Shown piece by piece: positions 25,032 through 38,324 of a stretch of 64,000 nucleotides of DNA. Each line of letters starts with the position of its first letter. The stretch's first letter is position 1. The stretch covers positions 1,798,001 to 1,862,000 of the forward strand of contig JADANN010000202.1 of assembly GCA_018806985.1 (NCBI GenBank), written 5' to 3'. Both the position numbers and the translations under genes were made by a program. This stretch comes from Angiostrongylus vasorum (Eukaryota; Nematoda; Chromadorea; Rhabditida; Metastrongylidae). Below the pieces are notes generated by a model. That model was not told the DNA's origin. It saw only the letters and a list, made by a program, of their open reading frames with translations, and did not search any database.

Positions 25032-28000
25032 TCACTCAGAAGTTCGTTCCATATAATACTGCTGAAGTCGTACGTGCCATGCTATAGAAGCACAGGCAGA
25101 TATTGTACGAAACTGATGGACGATATTCCGCGGCAAAAAATAAATATCATTGTGGTGGAGCTGTAAATGAAACGAACGGACTATAGCTTCATCAGTTGGA
25201 GAAAGTAAAAACCGAATGGAATAAAAATAATACTTGAAACTTCGAATATCGAACACCTTCTCGACGAAGCTGGTTCAATTTTGCTTCTTCTACCCACTGC
25301 ACACACTGTAATTGTTTTCGTTTTAAAATACGATGCAAAACAAACATGCGGGAACAAAAACAAGTCAGCAAACAACCAAGCGGATTGATAGCTGGCCAAA
25401 CCTGAGACATTGGAGGCTCATACAAATCAAGCTGTAAAGTCTCCACTATACGCTCAAAATCGGCGGCATGGAAGCAGACAACATCTTTGACCGCTCGTCG
25501 AGATGGCTCTGGAAAAAAGTTCATTCCTACATGAAAAATAGGATCTTTAAATAATGATGCGGAATTTAGACCTTCTGTTACCAAGACTGAACAGCTTTCT
25601 ATTAACAGAATTTTGTTTTCACCAGTTACATACTAAATTAAACTGTCTTTCTAGTAAAGGACGACTAATTTACCAAGAAAACTCTTACTCGGAAAGTAAT
25701 AAAAGGTGGTGCATCCAAGTAGGGCAAAATGATAAACTAGAGTAACTGAACTGTAGTCCCATAGAATATAGCTCACTTTTCGTTCGGAGCTCGTACTGAC
25801 TGAAGAATACCAACGGCTGCCGTGGTTTTACGTTCCAGGCCGTCACCAACATGATCAGCATGACAAGGTGTGCGATCCTCGAACAACAGTTCCCGACGCT
25901 CATAATGCCTAGATATTACGGTAGAATAACATCAAACGATGACGGACATCAGAAATACTTTTCCATCCAACAGCAATGGCGCTAATTCAACTTGTTAGTG
26001 TGCAAATAAAAACTCTACAGTAAGAGAGGCTTCGAATCACTTCCCACCTATAAAATGAAGTTATCAAATAACTCGAAACGCTGGCAAAAAAAAAAGCCAG
26101 TGTTCCCAGTTGCGCTTCAGCGTTTCCCATTAAGCTCCGAAGGACATGAACATCATGATGCATGTCACAAACACACCTTATTTCTAACGGGTTTACCATT
26201 TTGCACTTACTGCTGTCTTGTTTAAAAGCATCATAGCAAGCAAGAAGAACATTAGGGTAGCAGCACATCGAGTTCTCTCCAGGGAGATCGGGATTTATAT
26301 GTTGGAAGCAATTACCAGATGCTTCTCGTGAACTTCTCAGTGTCAATTTAATGCAAAAAAAAGCAATCTGTATATGACATCTAGGAGTGCCCATGTAAAA
26401 TATGACTTTGTCTACATGTATACGATATTTCTATATAGAAGCGTATGAGGACTAATGAGCATTTAGGGGCGCAAACAGAGACTAACAGATAATATTTAAA
26501 ATATAACCATAATGATGCTGAGATATTTGCAAAACTTCAGACTGGCGTCTGCGATGGGGAACGAAAGGGCTATTACCCTTTCCGGGGGATAATGCGTTCA
26601 CCACCACACCACGCCAGTCCTTCGCTTCGCCCTTCTCTCAGCCCTGTTATTGACTTATAGGTGCTATCAGCATAATAACAGATAACATTTTATCATAAAC
26701 TGCATATAAAATCACCGGAGAGCGTGAGAATGTCCGCGTGATGCAGTCACTACCTTTTTCCGCTTGCCTTCTCGTTCGTCTCTAAGGTCATCCGTACGTA
26801 TCAACTACAAATTTGTATTTTTAGCTGCTTCAAATGCTTAAAATTAAAATTGTCATACATATAAGTGAAACATATTGTGAGAAAGATATACAACTGGGAA
26901 GAATAAAATACAGAAAAAATGATTTCCTTAAGAAACGAAAACTATAGCTAACAACATGCCTGCTCTCCCGGACGAACCCAGAATATCGGGCCATCGTCAC
27001 ATTCGGTAATATTGTCGAGATTTAACGTCGACCATTCCCCCCATGGCATGATTGGTCGCAGAATCTGAAACAGTAACAAGCATAAAGAATGTAATAAACT
27101 GGCAAATAAACAGGAAAGAAGGAATCTAACATTATTCACAAAACCTAGACCAATCTTCGTTTTTCAAACTTCTTACCAAGTCAGTCAAAACACCGAGAAC
27201 CGAAAAATTATGGGACCCGGCTTTTAGAGACAAATTTGTTCTCCACAGACAATTTTTATGTCTACAAAGTTGTAAGTAGAAAGTGTAAAACAGTATACTA
27301 CAGTACAAAAAAATCAGTACAGTATCAGTACAAACTAAGCATTCGGCAAAAACGACGTTATCAGAGTTGATTAGAATAAAAAAGACAGGCACAGATAAAA
27401 CATATGTGGCCATGCATAAATTCACTTAAACTATCTCTAGTATAACGTAAACAGTATGATCTTACGGGTGACTTCTCCAATTCTGCTAAGAGTTCAGCAA
27501 AATAGTCACCACATTCCTCTTGCTTGGCACCAACCATTGAGACCGAGTGCATAGGACCAGTTCTAAACAAAAAATTTAACCTAGCAAATGTCACAGACTC
27601 ACGAGCAGAAAAACAGTAATGGGAAAACACTGCGTGTTTCTACAAGAAAAATCCACCTGAATGTCCCATGATGACAAGTTTCCATGACTTGCTTGTAATA
27701 CGTGTTGAATGACATAGTTTCCACAAGTTGTTTGTTTGTCAGAGATCCAACCTATATCCAAAACAGAAGTAGAGACTAACGCCTTAACAAAATGGTCCAA
27801 AACAACTATCTTTTCTCACGTATCGCAGGATATATTCATGATGAACGAAAGCCTACATTAGCATTTGGAAGATGACCCATTTACTACGACTTCGGAATAA
27901 ACACATCGCGTGGTCCTTTGCTTTGAAATCGGAACAAAATGCTGCGCCGTACTGTTCTACTTGCAGATTCGTCAGGTGAAGTGAACGCAATTGTGAGTCA

Positions 28001-29058
28001 TGACAGAATTATGGAAGACTGATGACAGTGGGTGAGTGAAGAATAGACATTTAGGCGCACGCATGAAAAGCTAATTTAAGAATACAAGAATAAGGAGAAA
28101 AGGAAATGAACAATGAAATCACAATACAATAACAAGTTGCAGAAAATGGCGTAAAACTGTGGAAAACCCATAAAGTGAAGAAGTTAGTACTTAGACGGTA
28201 GTACAAGGCAAATTCACAAAAAAATGTTATGATAATATCCTTACTTTAACTGGCAATTGTGGGTGCTTCTCATGCATGTATTGAAAGACATCCTAAAAAA
28301 TAGCACTTGTAACCATAACATAAAGAAATGAGTCCTAAACATTCAAAAATTCTACCACTTACCACAAGGTACGAAGCGGCATTCTCCAGAACTCCTATGA
28401 CGAAAACAGGTATTCCATTAGATTCCGCTAATCCAAGACGGATAAACTGCTTGGCAAATTCCACTCTTAAAGTAAGACGACGGATTCATAAAATGATAAC
28501 CGTATACGCAGCTGTGAACACAAAAAAAAAACCCTTTTCCCACACAAGGAGGAAAGAATGTACATGCCGCCACAACATCTTTGAGAAGAGATTTGAAAAA
28601 CACGGAACACCAGTATTCCTTAAGCAGGGCAAGTGCTCTCCAAATCAATCCTGTTGACGGGTGATTACTGATTGCACTGGTAGATAGAGAACTAGCTGAG
28701 AAACAGGGGAAACGAAGGAGCTCCATGGTGTGGTGGTGAATGCGTCAACCCTCGGAAAGGGTAACAGCGCGTTCGTTCCCCGCCGCAGACACCTGCGTCC
28801 GGAGTTTTGCGGATATCTCAGCAGCACTGTGTTTGCATTTCACGTAATACCCTGCGGTGAAAAATTGAAGTAGGCAGAAAATAAAAAGTTAACAGTGCAA
28901 GCAATAATTTCTAACCTGTCCTCTGCGTCGAAATGTTTCCTTATATTGTTCCAATCTGTTCTTAAAATCGATGCGCCACCATTTGGATGCGTATCGATTT
29001 CCACGAATTTGCGGAACTTGAAAATTTCAATGAAATATTGAACCACAGGAAATAACGT
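25032..29058 (-). CDS. dpy-21: dpy-21-like gene, C-terminal JmjC exons
   Basis: Exons are 29,058-28,916 ('[17 protein letters not shown]'); 28,465-28,363 ('[14 protein letters not shown]'); 28,292-28,245 ('[16 protein letters not shown]'); 27,751-27,657 ('[14 protein letters not shown]'); 27,562-27,466 ('[16 protein letters not shown]'); 27,064-26,960 ('IMPWGEW', '[12 protein letters not shown]'); 26,804-26,754 (basic linker, '[10 protein letters not shown]'); about 26,335-26,211 ('[13 protein letters not shown]'); 25,508-25,402 ('[15 protein letters not shown]', '[12 protein letters not shown]'); 25,305-25,234 ('[17 protein letters not shown]'); 25,160-25,032 ('[18 protein letters not shown]', 'ASIAWHVRL', stop TGA). 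These match RSBN1/DPY-21 motif by motif. The His of IVHQF is the likely distal Fe(II) ligand. The donor after 26,960 is GC, not GT. The exon at 26,335 is supported downstream by phase, but its 5' boundary does not chain. Confidence 0.9.
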
Positions 29059-32000
29059 CTACATAGAGTCAAATCAAAAGAAGCAAACAATTAAGAGACC
29101 TAACGATGAAAAAGGCTCCCAAAGGTTTACCGCCTCATAGTGGTTGGAGCAGTTTCGGGATGTCGGACTGCGATGTACAGCGGAGGGATTCGTCCCCCCG
29201 GCAGGGTCTCCTAAGCTGAGAAGAAGTCTAGCGTTTCCATCAGGAAGCTTAGCTAAGAGTAAACCAATACAATGATCCAGCACCGCCCTGGTATCAAAGT
29301 CGCATGGTGGCAAATCTCCCTCTGATCTATAAGGGCTGCGACTGCCCATGGTGGCGAAGAGCTGGGGCAGACTTTGGCCAAGCTGACCTCGGGATTCCAG
29401 GGAACCACAATAGCTTAACCAGCAAATCTCCGAAAAGTGGCGATTACGCTGGGACTGGCACAACCAGTGAGGATGGGCCGTTCAAGTATCAAGTAAGCAA
29501 CGACGAAAAAGAAAACCTTGTTAGATATCCTCGGAAGTTTATCTTTCTTCAAGTGCTTTGATTCTTTTACGTCTTTACCTTCAATCAGTGGAAAACCATT
29601 TTCAGTATCGCTCTTGGTGTGACAATTATTAGCCGAATATTCTGAATTGCAGTCAGTAAGATGCATCGGTAACAGTACTGTTTTGAGAGAGAGGATGAGA
29701 GACTTACTTAGATTCACCGTACAGCGATGACCAAAGTTACTTTTGCCATTTGCGGAAACTTTTTCACTAAACCATTCCATTGTTATGTAAGAAAAAAATG
29801 TGGTGATATGGTAGTGTCGTAAAAGATGAATATGGATATAATCTAAGATTAACAAGACAATGCTAAGGAAATACTTGTTCTTGTTATGTTTATGCTCCTC
29901 ATCTCTATGGTCCGGCACAGCATTGCTTGTTGATGCCTCACAATGAGGACTGTGGCTCTTCAACGAAGGCACATCGCTCGTGCACTTATGTTTGAGACGT
30001 TTCAGTGGTGAAATATTTCCATTCAAAGAGATAGCCGTCATTGAAGTGGAAGTCGACTGGGAGTGGGAAGACATACACGCAATTTTCCGCGGTAATTTTA
30101 AAGGCACACGAGAATCTTTTCCAGGACTCGAACCCTAAAACGTATAGATAAGATTTTCCTGAGAAAAAGCCTAGTCGTGAAGATTCCACCTCATGACTAA
30201 ACGTCAATCGTCACGTGTATTAAACAGATCTCATCTGATGGGAATTATAAAATGCTGAAATAACTTCAAACTTAAGAGAAAAATGGTGAGTGCGGACAAA
30301 AGAACTTTAAACGGTGGATAGCTAGTGAATAAAGCCCGACTTCTATATGGTTCTCTTCCTGTTGCCATGTTGAACAGACTTGTACAAAAACCTTCATAAT
30401 TATTTTGCTCACGTTTTCCAGAAGCAATTACTGTTCCAGAACCTTCACGCAAATGCTGTGTGATACCCCTGCATCTTCTTCTACTTCGTCATATTTAGCA
30501 TGTTTCACCTCAGATCATAATATTACCTGTAAAAAGCCAAGGCTGCTACATCTCGAAGGCGACGATTTCTTTTCCATCATTCCTTCCTGCTTCACTTCAC
30601 TCACTGCTCCGTAACCATTAGCTTTAGAGTCTTGAACAAGAAGCTCTTCCTTCACAGTGAATGTCTCCTCAATTTCCACTTTTGGAACCAGATTTGGAGC
30701 TTCTTGAAAAACACTCACGTCTTCCCCAAAAGTGGAGTGCAGTGCTGACGTGGCATCACCTCTCGAAGAAACTGTGTGATTGACCATCTTAACAACTTGA
30801 TCGCTTAATCGATCAGCTGAGTCCATATGGGTTAGTAGATCCGAAGACTGGTCATTAATTTCAGCACCATTGTCTACGCCCACTGCCGCCAATTCCTTAG
30901 AGTGGAAATATTCGGCATGTACTTCCTCCGCCTTCACTGTGATAGATTTTGGTTTCACATTAACAGGAATACAATTATTCTGAGAAACGCAATTCGGCTG
31001 GACAATAGAACTGTCGGAAGGTTCGTTTTCAGCCTTTATTTCGACGTCAACCGGACAACCAGTCTCACTGCTTTTTTGTTCTGGAGGGCTCTATAAAACA
31101 CAGCACTTCAGTAATAAAAAACAAAAATATCGAGAAAAAAAAGTTTTGGGTCCTCCCTTCTTCCTAACAGTTCATTTCTATACTGACCTAATTTCCTCTA
31201 TTCCTTGGAAATGTTGCAGCATATCAATGAAACTCTAAAAAAAAGAAACGAAATGAAGTGAAGAAATCACCTGTTCTTTTACAAGTGCAGAACATTCGTC
31301 AGGCAAATGAAAACTGCTATTTGACAAAACCGTTTTCTCTGACTTCCACTGGACTTCACAGACCTTCTTCAGAACATCTGATCAAAACAACGTATAACAC
31401 ACAAAAACGATTACGAAACTGTACCTCGACGCGTTTCTTAGCAACAGACTTCGAAGACCTAGCGTGAGAATTGGATAGATCCACAAGAATGGGATCAGAA
31501 GCAAGACATTCCACCTTAACTTCCTTTAAAAAAATTTACGAGTCAATGACTAAACAGTAAAAAAGAAAAAAAAGAAGAGATACCTTTGTGCGTTGCTCAC
31601 TGCTTGGTTCTGATTTCTCAAGCGATTTTAAAGCAATAGATGCACTTATTTCTTGTCGGTTACAGTCATCTTCAGCGCAATGAGCTTCAGTCATAGCACA
31701 TCTTTGTGAACTCTTTTCATGAGCTTCACGAGCTCTAAGGTGAACTGCTCCAGCACTATTACTCGGCAGTATAAATGGTGAAGTAGGTGAGCACTGCTCC
31801 AAAGGTACCATATTTATTAACGAGTTAAGACTTGTAGCAGACGGAGGTGTGGAACGACAGTTCGAAACTGTCTTACAACTTTGTTCCTGACTATTCGAAT
31901 CACGTCCCCTTAATACAAAAATTATCGTTCGTCTCGATTTCAAAAACATGTACAAGGCTAATGAAGTTTCTGAGCCAAACTAAACTAAAACTAGAACTAA

Positions 32001-35000
32001 TAAACAAAGACGGTTCATCTTACCAGCTTCTGCAATTCTAGTTGTCTCCTACGTTCTTCCTCCTTTCGAATTTGCTCATCGATCTTCTTTTCCAACTCCC
32101 TTCTTCTTTCTTCGTTCATTTTCTTAAAACAAAATGTTTAAAGAAAAACATGTGTCAGTAATCAATCTTTAAAGACCTACAATGAAAAAGGCCAGCTACG
32201 TACGTACTGTGATAACTGATACAGATATTATGGAAGCAGTGACATGCCCAGTTATACTACACTTTGTGCAAGCTATACTTGTAATGGATACCAGGATCCA
32301 CCACCTTCCTGGTACCAAACTAGTCGCACAGTGTCAAATCTCCCTATGATCCACAAGGGAGGCCACTGCCTGTGATGGTGATGATCTGAGGCAGACATTG
32401 GCCAAGCTGACCTCGGGAGTTCCATGGAAACGCCTTGGCTAAACCAGCAAAACTCCGGAAAATGGAGATTATGCTGACGCCCTGCACAATCAGTAAGGGC
32501 GGGGCGACCAAGTATCCCAGTACTCAAGTATACTTGCCATGATGGTGCAAGGTTTCTGATAGTTGACGTCACTGTGGAAAGCAACTCCTAAAATAGTAGA
32601 TTAATAAGAAATAACGACTCACAACTTCCTTCTTATGGGGCTTCTGCGTAGGAAAATCTGATATGGTGAGCTTTACTTGGGGTGAGGGAGTAGCGAGTGT
32701 AGGTTGAACCACTGCTAAAAAGGAAGTGGGAGTGAAATAGGAATCAAATGGAAATCATGGACTAAAGAGTAGGAAACATCAGAAATATGAAGAAAGCGAA
32801 AACAAACATGAACACTGAGGCATCATTGGAATCGGTGGGATAGGGCAACCTGGGAAGAACATCGGCGGAGGGAAGAATGGTGGGTAAGTAATTAGTGGCG
32901 GTGGCGCATTGAACGACGGTGGTGGTACGACTGCAACCGGGGGAGGATATGACGCCGAAGGAGGTATTGTTGACATCGGCAATGGAGCAGTCGGTGGTGC
33001 TGGTGCTTCGTCTTCGCAAGGTGGCAACGGAGGTGTTCGAGGCCCACGAGGACGATTCATCCTATAGAATAAAAACATTCTACACAGATAGTTGCAACTA
33101 TAGCATGGAAGTACTACCTTCAAAAACAACCTGTACAAGTAATCATATGTGGCCGGAAAAAAATAAAATTGAACCCTGCCCCAAAACCCTATTGGTCCAT
33201 GGAAAACAATCCACGAGTGGGAAAAGGTGGTTTTCTTAAATGATGAAACGGACATAGAATAAGCTCTTCCCAATCATTTACCACCTCATTGCTTGCAACT
33301 GTTGAAGTGAAATGTACAGTATAGAATTTATTCCCCGAATAGGGTCACCCACCCATTCGTAAACCGAGCTAATAAATGACCTATGTCGCCTAGCCGCACA
33401 ATGTGGTGGGGGGCCATTACCTTCCCATCAAAAAACAGCGAAAATTGAGTGCCCCAAACAAAAGACTAGTTCTTATCGTGCCCATTGAGCAACCGACCTC
33501 CACCGGCTAGCTCTGACGCGCGAAGGGATGACGGAGACAACATTTATTGTAGGAAAATCTCTCTTTATCCTTACTGTATGCAAGAGCAAACCAAACGTCG
33601 ACTCTAGTGCTTCGAAGTGACTGATACTTCATCCTTTACACAATCTAGTCCGATCTATTCGAAATTGTAAAGTAAAAACTGTTTCCCTTCTAGTTCTTTT
33701 ACTCGACAGAACAGAGCTATCGAACAACAAGAAAAACTACAATGTGGCTAACGCCACTCAGAACTAATGCTACTTCCCCCAATAACACGAATAGGTAAAA
33801 GCTGAGATCTAAAAAATGACGTCATAGTGCAATGTGAATATAATTCCAGGCAAAAACATTTTATCCACAGCATTTAGAGCGAAGTTTCTGTGCATCTAAC
33901 TCCAACTTTTGGAAGCTATATAAGAGAAAAAATACAGATCTTATCAGATGAATATCTTGTGTACCGTTTAGGCGGAGGAGGTGGAGGTGGACATATGGGG
34001 GCGCCTTGAGAAGCATCTAACTGAAATATAACGAAGTATCACGAACTTACTCAAGAAATTTCTTCAATAAAACAAGAAAAACCATAATATTCCAACAACA
34101 CCTACATTGTATGGTGGGATCATCACAGGTTCGAAGGTTTGCTGAAAAAAAAAACGAAATAAGAACCGCCCAGACTTGCAAAAAAAAAAACGGATAAAGA
34201 TAATAATAATAACCTTGGATATTCCAGTTTGAAAATTTTGACTTGACGCTCCAAATGTAGTGTTTGATGTCTGTAAGATAAGGCAATAACTTCATTAGGT
34301 CTACGTGCAGCTGCAGTTTCTTTTTATTTTAACATTCCTCAAAGCGAATATGGACTTCACGAAATGATTTGGAGGTCACAGAGAAAAAAAGTGAGTGGTA
34401 TAGTGAAAAGTGAGTACATCTACGACATGAAACTAGCGTGCACCATGTTACAAGGATAGTGGGCCTTTGTGACAAGACAAGGAGCACCAAACAAGACATG
34501 CATGCGAGTGGTATGCGACTTCACTAGGCTGCCTTCCTTTGTCAACGAATATAAGTTAGCTTTACATTCGCCACAGATTCTTTATTTAAACGAAACGCCA
34601 CAGACAATGATTTAACTTCTTCTAGTAACTGAATGGACCATTTACAGTAGTAATGCTATCCCAGCACAATTTCCATCCGTTTCTCTCTCACACTACGTCG
34701 TCCATGGTGGCGGTCTGCTTCAAACATGGATCTGCCAATGCAGACAGTTGACGTTAGCCACCAATACGGTCACCCATCGTGTGGGTATTCCTCCAAAAGG
34801 ACGCTTGAGTTCCCTTCTAATTCACTCCACTGTTCTTTTCGACCTTCCGTTGTCTTTTATGCTTATTATATTACCATGCCATATGTGCTGCGCTATCGAT
34901 GTATGTTTTGTTGGATTTTGAAGATGGCATAGGTGAGGGAGATCTGAGCTGCGCACTCCAGAAAGACGTTGTGAGAACCAGTTAAATTTCGGAAGAGATC

Positions 35001-38000
35001 CTTCAAGGCTTCTGTGGGTATTGTGCAGAGTTGCTGATGTGAATGAATAATGGGTTCATGTCTCCGCTGCAAACAGCGCTGGGAGGACTGTTAAGTCGAA
35101 TTCGTGGGCGCGGATTTTTAGGACCATTAGTTGGTAGGTGGCTTCTCTGAAATCCGAATGCAGACCATGCTATTATCCTTCTGTTTAATCCTCCACGTTG
35201 CTCAGCATGTTCACAGAGCGTCTAAGGTACACGTACGAGGTGGTTTTCCTACGTTCACCTACGCACCATGGGTTCTTCATGAATTGGGTCTTCGTCCTAT
35301 TAATGCGCAGTCCAATCATTCTCGCAATTCGTTAAGCTCATTTAGCATCGCTTCTGCTTCGCTGGTACCTTTTGGAAAGACGATACCGTCAACGGAAAGG
35401 AGATTTGATAGGAATTTTCCATCAACACGTATGCCTTCTCGTTCCAGTAGAGTAACAGTTACAGTGAAGTAACAGAGTACAGAGTACACTCAATAAGCAT
35501 ATCAGCCGACAGTTACGAAGAACCCTTTGGTCATCCATTTTAGACTGGATGAGAGTCCGCGACGTCCTCCACTGATCTTCCTGAAGTTAAGACTCCATAT
35601 AAGTTACGAGAAGTCATGGTGGTGTGCCTCTGTTCATAATTTCTATCACAGCTCGAACAACAGAGGGCAGAATCTTAAGCGCTTTTTCTCCAGTGAAGAT
35701 TTCAGGGACCGCGACGTGGGTTGTGGCAAGGGAAAGATTGGTGTAGAACTTCTCCGTTATAGCTTAACTATTGTTAAAAGTGCAAAAAAGAAAAGAAAAG
35801 AAAAGAAAAGAACATGAAGAGGAAAGCAGAAGACATCTCACTCTCTCATAACTTCTGTTCTGTAGCCTACGACGCTTTCTCAGATGGCCAGTTTCATTAG
35901 ATGCAGAAGAAGAGCTGGAGTCGCTATCTGCACTACGTTTACCATTTTGTTGATAAGTGTCGCACTATAAAAAAAAAGAGGTTGCCGACATCTTGTTTTA
36001 GAATGGACAACAAGCAACAAAGATAAAAGAAAAAGTCTACTTAACAACCGTTCCGAAAGCTTATGTGAAAAAAAATAACACCGCCGAGTTAGCAAAAAAA
36101 AATTCAATGCTTAAGAGCTTAGGAATAAACTTACAAGCTTTATTTTCAACATAAAAAAAGCGTCAAATGCACTCAGACATAGAATTCCACTATTTCGTTT
36201 TCAAATTCAGCGTTCACACCTAAACGCTACGATCGAAAGTTACTTGTGTGGATTTCCGCAGAAAGAAACCCAGTTCGAGGACAGAGTTTATCCACCTATA
36301 TCCGTATTCCTTTGTCACGAGTGTACAGTCTACTGCAACAGGATCTAGTTATTACAATTCCTATTCCACTTCTTTTATTAACTTCGTGTCAGCTTATTAA
36401 TCCAAAGGCATTACCATTCCTATATTTTGCCATATGACACTGACATAACCATGAATCACTTCAGCACAGAAAACAACTTCAAATATCTCTCAACTACAAA
36501 ACAAAAGTGCACTATTCACCATCGTGAGGTTAATAACGCACAAGATAAACTGATTTTTTGCAACGATTAAAGTGACACTGTTGACTTTTTATTTGCTGCT
36601 TACAATTGTTCACTGCAGGGTATTACGTGATACACAACCACAATGATGCTGAGATATTTACAAAACACCGGACCGCAGGTGTCTGCGGCGTGGAACAAAT
36701 GCGCTGTTACCCTTTTCGGGAGCTAAGGCGTTCACCACCACCTTATGCGTGTCATTCGTTTCGCTTGTCTCTCTACTAGCTTTCTATCTACCAGTGCCAT
36801 CAGCAATCACCTGTCAACAGGATTGATCTGGGAAGCACAAAAACAAATATCTCAGTATCATTAAAGTAACATTTTTAAAACGAAAATGCTCCCCCCAATC
36901 ACGAACGGAATTGTGTACAAATGATTACCAGGATAACCTATAAACCTTCAGACTTTCACCATTATCTACTCAACACGAATAACATTCAAGTAAATGCATA
37001 TGACTGTTTTAATTCACTATGTGGACTCAACCTATTCGGTCCGTATTTCCTTATAAAAAGTGTAGACAATTGCTCTCTTCACGTCAAGAAAAGCCACTTG
37101 AATCGACTTTGTACAATATCCAGCTCTCACCTCCACGCTTCAAATACACCAGAAAATTGCTGTGTGGATAGATACACTGACAGGCATGTCGACATCTGCA
37201 CAGCTCGGCCCACATCTGTTGGTTGTGATCCATTATGCAGCTCACTCGGTAAAGGAGTGCATGCATGTCTTTCGTGGTGGCTGGGACATCTGAGTGCTCT
37301 AGTAGGCGCCACGGTTCGTTGTCATTTTCGATGATGAACTGTGAGCCCCTCACCCCTACCACAGGTGCTTTTATCTGTGGTAGACTGTGAGAAACGCCAT
37401 GAAACGGTAGTACCTTAGATTACGCTTTCACCTAAGCCACTGTTGATGTTGCATCTAGCGAAACACGTGTTGTGGCCAAATAGGCAGTCTATGGTACTAA
37501 AATTCGACACTGCACTTTGTTCTTCTTCCGTTTGTACTCTCCATTAGCTTCCCTCCCTTCTGTTCATTGGCAGACGGTGGGCGGAAATGGAATAGTCCAC
37601 AACGTAGCCTACAAATGACCCAAAGTTCTGGAAAAATGGGGTACGGAAAAGAATGCAGGCAACTGAAAAATTCGGAGTAGAACATTCACTACCAAATAAC
37701 TGCACTAATTCCCCTTCAATTGAATTCTTTAGAAATACATCCCTTGTTCAGAAGTAATCAGTAATTTTATTAAAATATGTAAGAGAGTCATCCATATCTA
37801 TAGTGAAATCGTACCTCCTAACAGTTTAGCCCCCTCATCGTGGCTGAGAAGTGTTTCTGAGTGCTGGGCTGGGATGCACAGCGGGGTGATTCACCCCCAG
37901 CAGAGCGTTCCAAGCATAGGAGTCCGGCGTTTGTACTGGGAAGCCAAGCTAAGCGTAAACCAATACCAGGATCCAACACCATCCTGATATCAAACCAGAC

Positions 38001-38293
38001 GCATAGTGGCAAATCACCCTCTGATCCACAGGAGCGGCGACTGTCTATGGTGGTAACGACCTAGAGTAGACTTTGGCCAGGCTGAGATCGGGACTCCAGG
38101 GAATCACAATACTTAAACCAGAAAAATTCCGAAAAAAGTGGAAATTATGGTGAGGCCCGCACAACCTGTGAAGACGGGCCACCCAAGTATCGCAATAAGT
38201 GGAGTCGTATGAAAGTCACAGAAAGTTACTGTGAGGAGAACTTAAAACTTGATAAAAAATTTCGAAACAAATAGGAGACTACCAAAAATTTCA

Positions 38294-38324
<31 letters not shown>

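Noticed and set aside
25987..26394. One continuous 135-codon minus-strand coding region
   Set aside because: Only 26,335-26,211 fits the DPY-21-like protein. The frame continues past a good GTAAGT donor into intron sequence.
32919..33239. 106-codon plus-strand frame
   Set aside because: It is the antisense shadow of the proline-rich exon 33,061-32,808.
36921..37334. 137-codon plus-strand frame
   Set aside because: It is antisense to the dpy-21-like exon at 37,131-37,374 and lacks any recognisable motif.
37410..37627. Extra dpy-21 exons ('[13 protein letters not shown]' or '[15 protein letters not shown]')
   Set aside because: Both look coding, but neither chains in phase with the exons on both sides.
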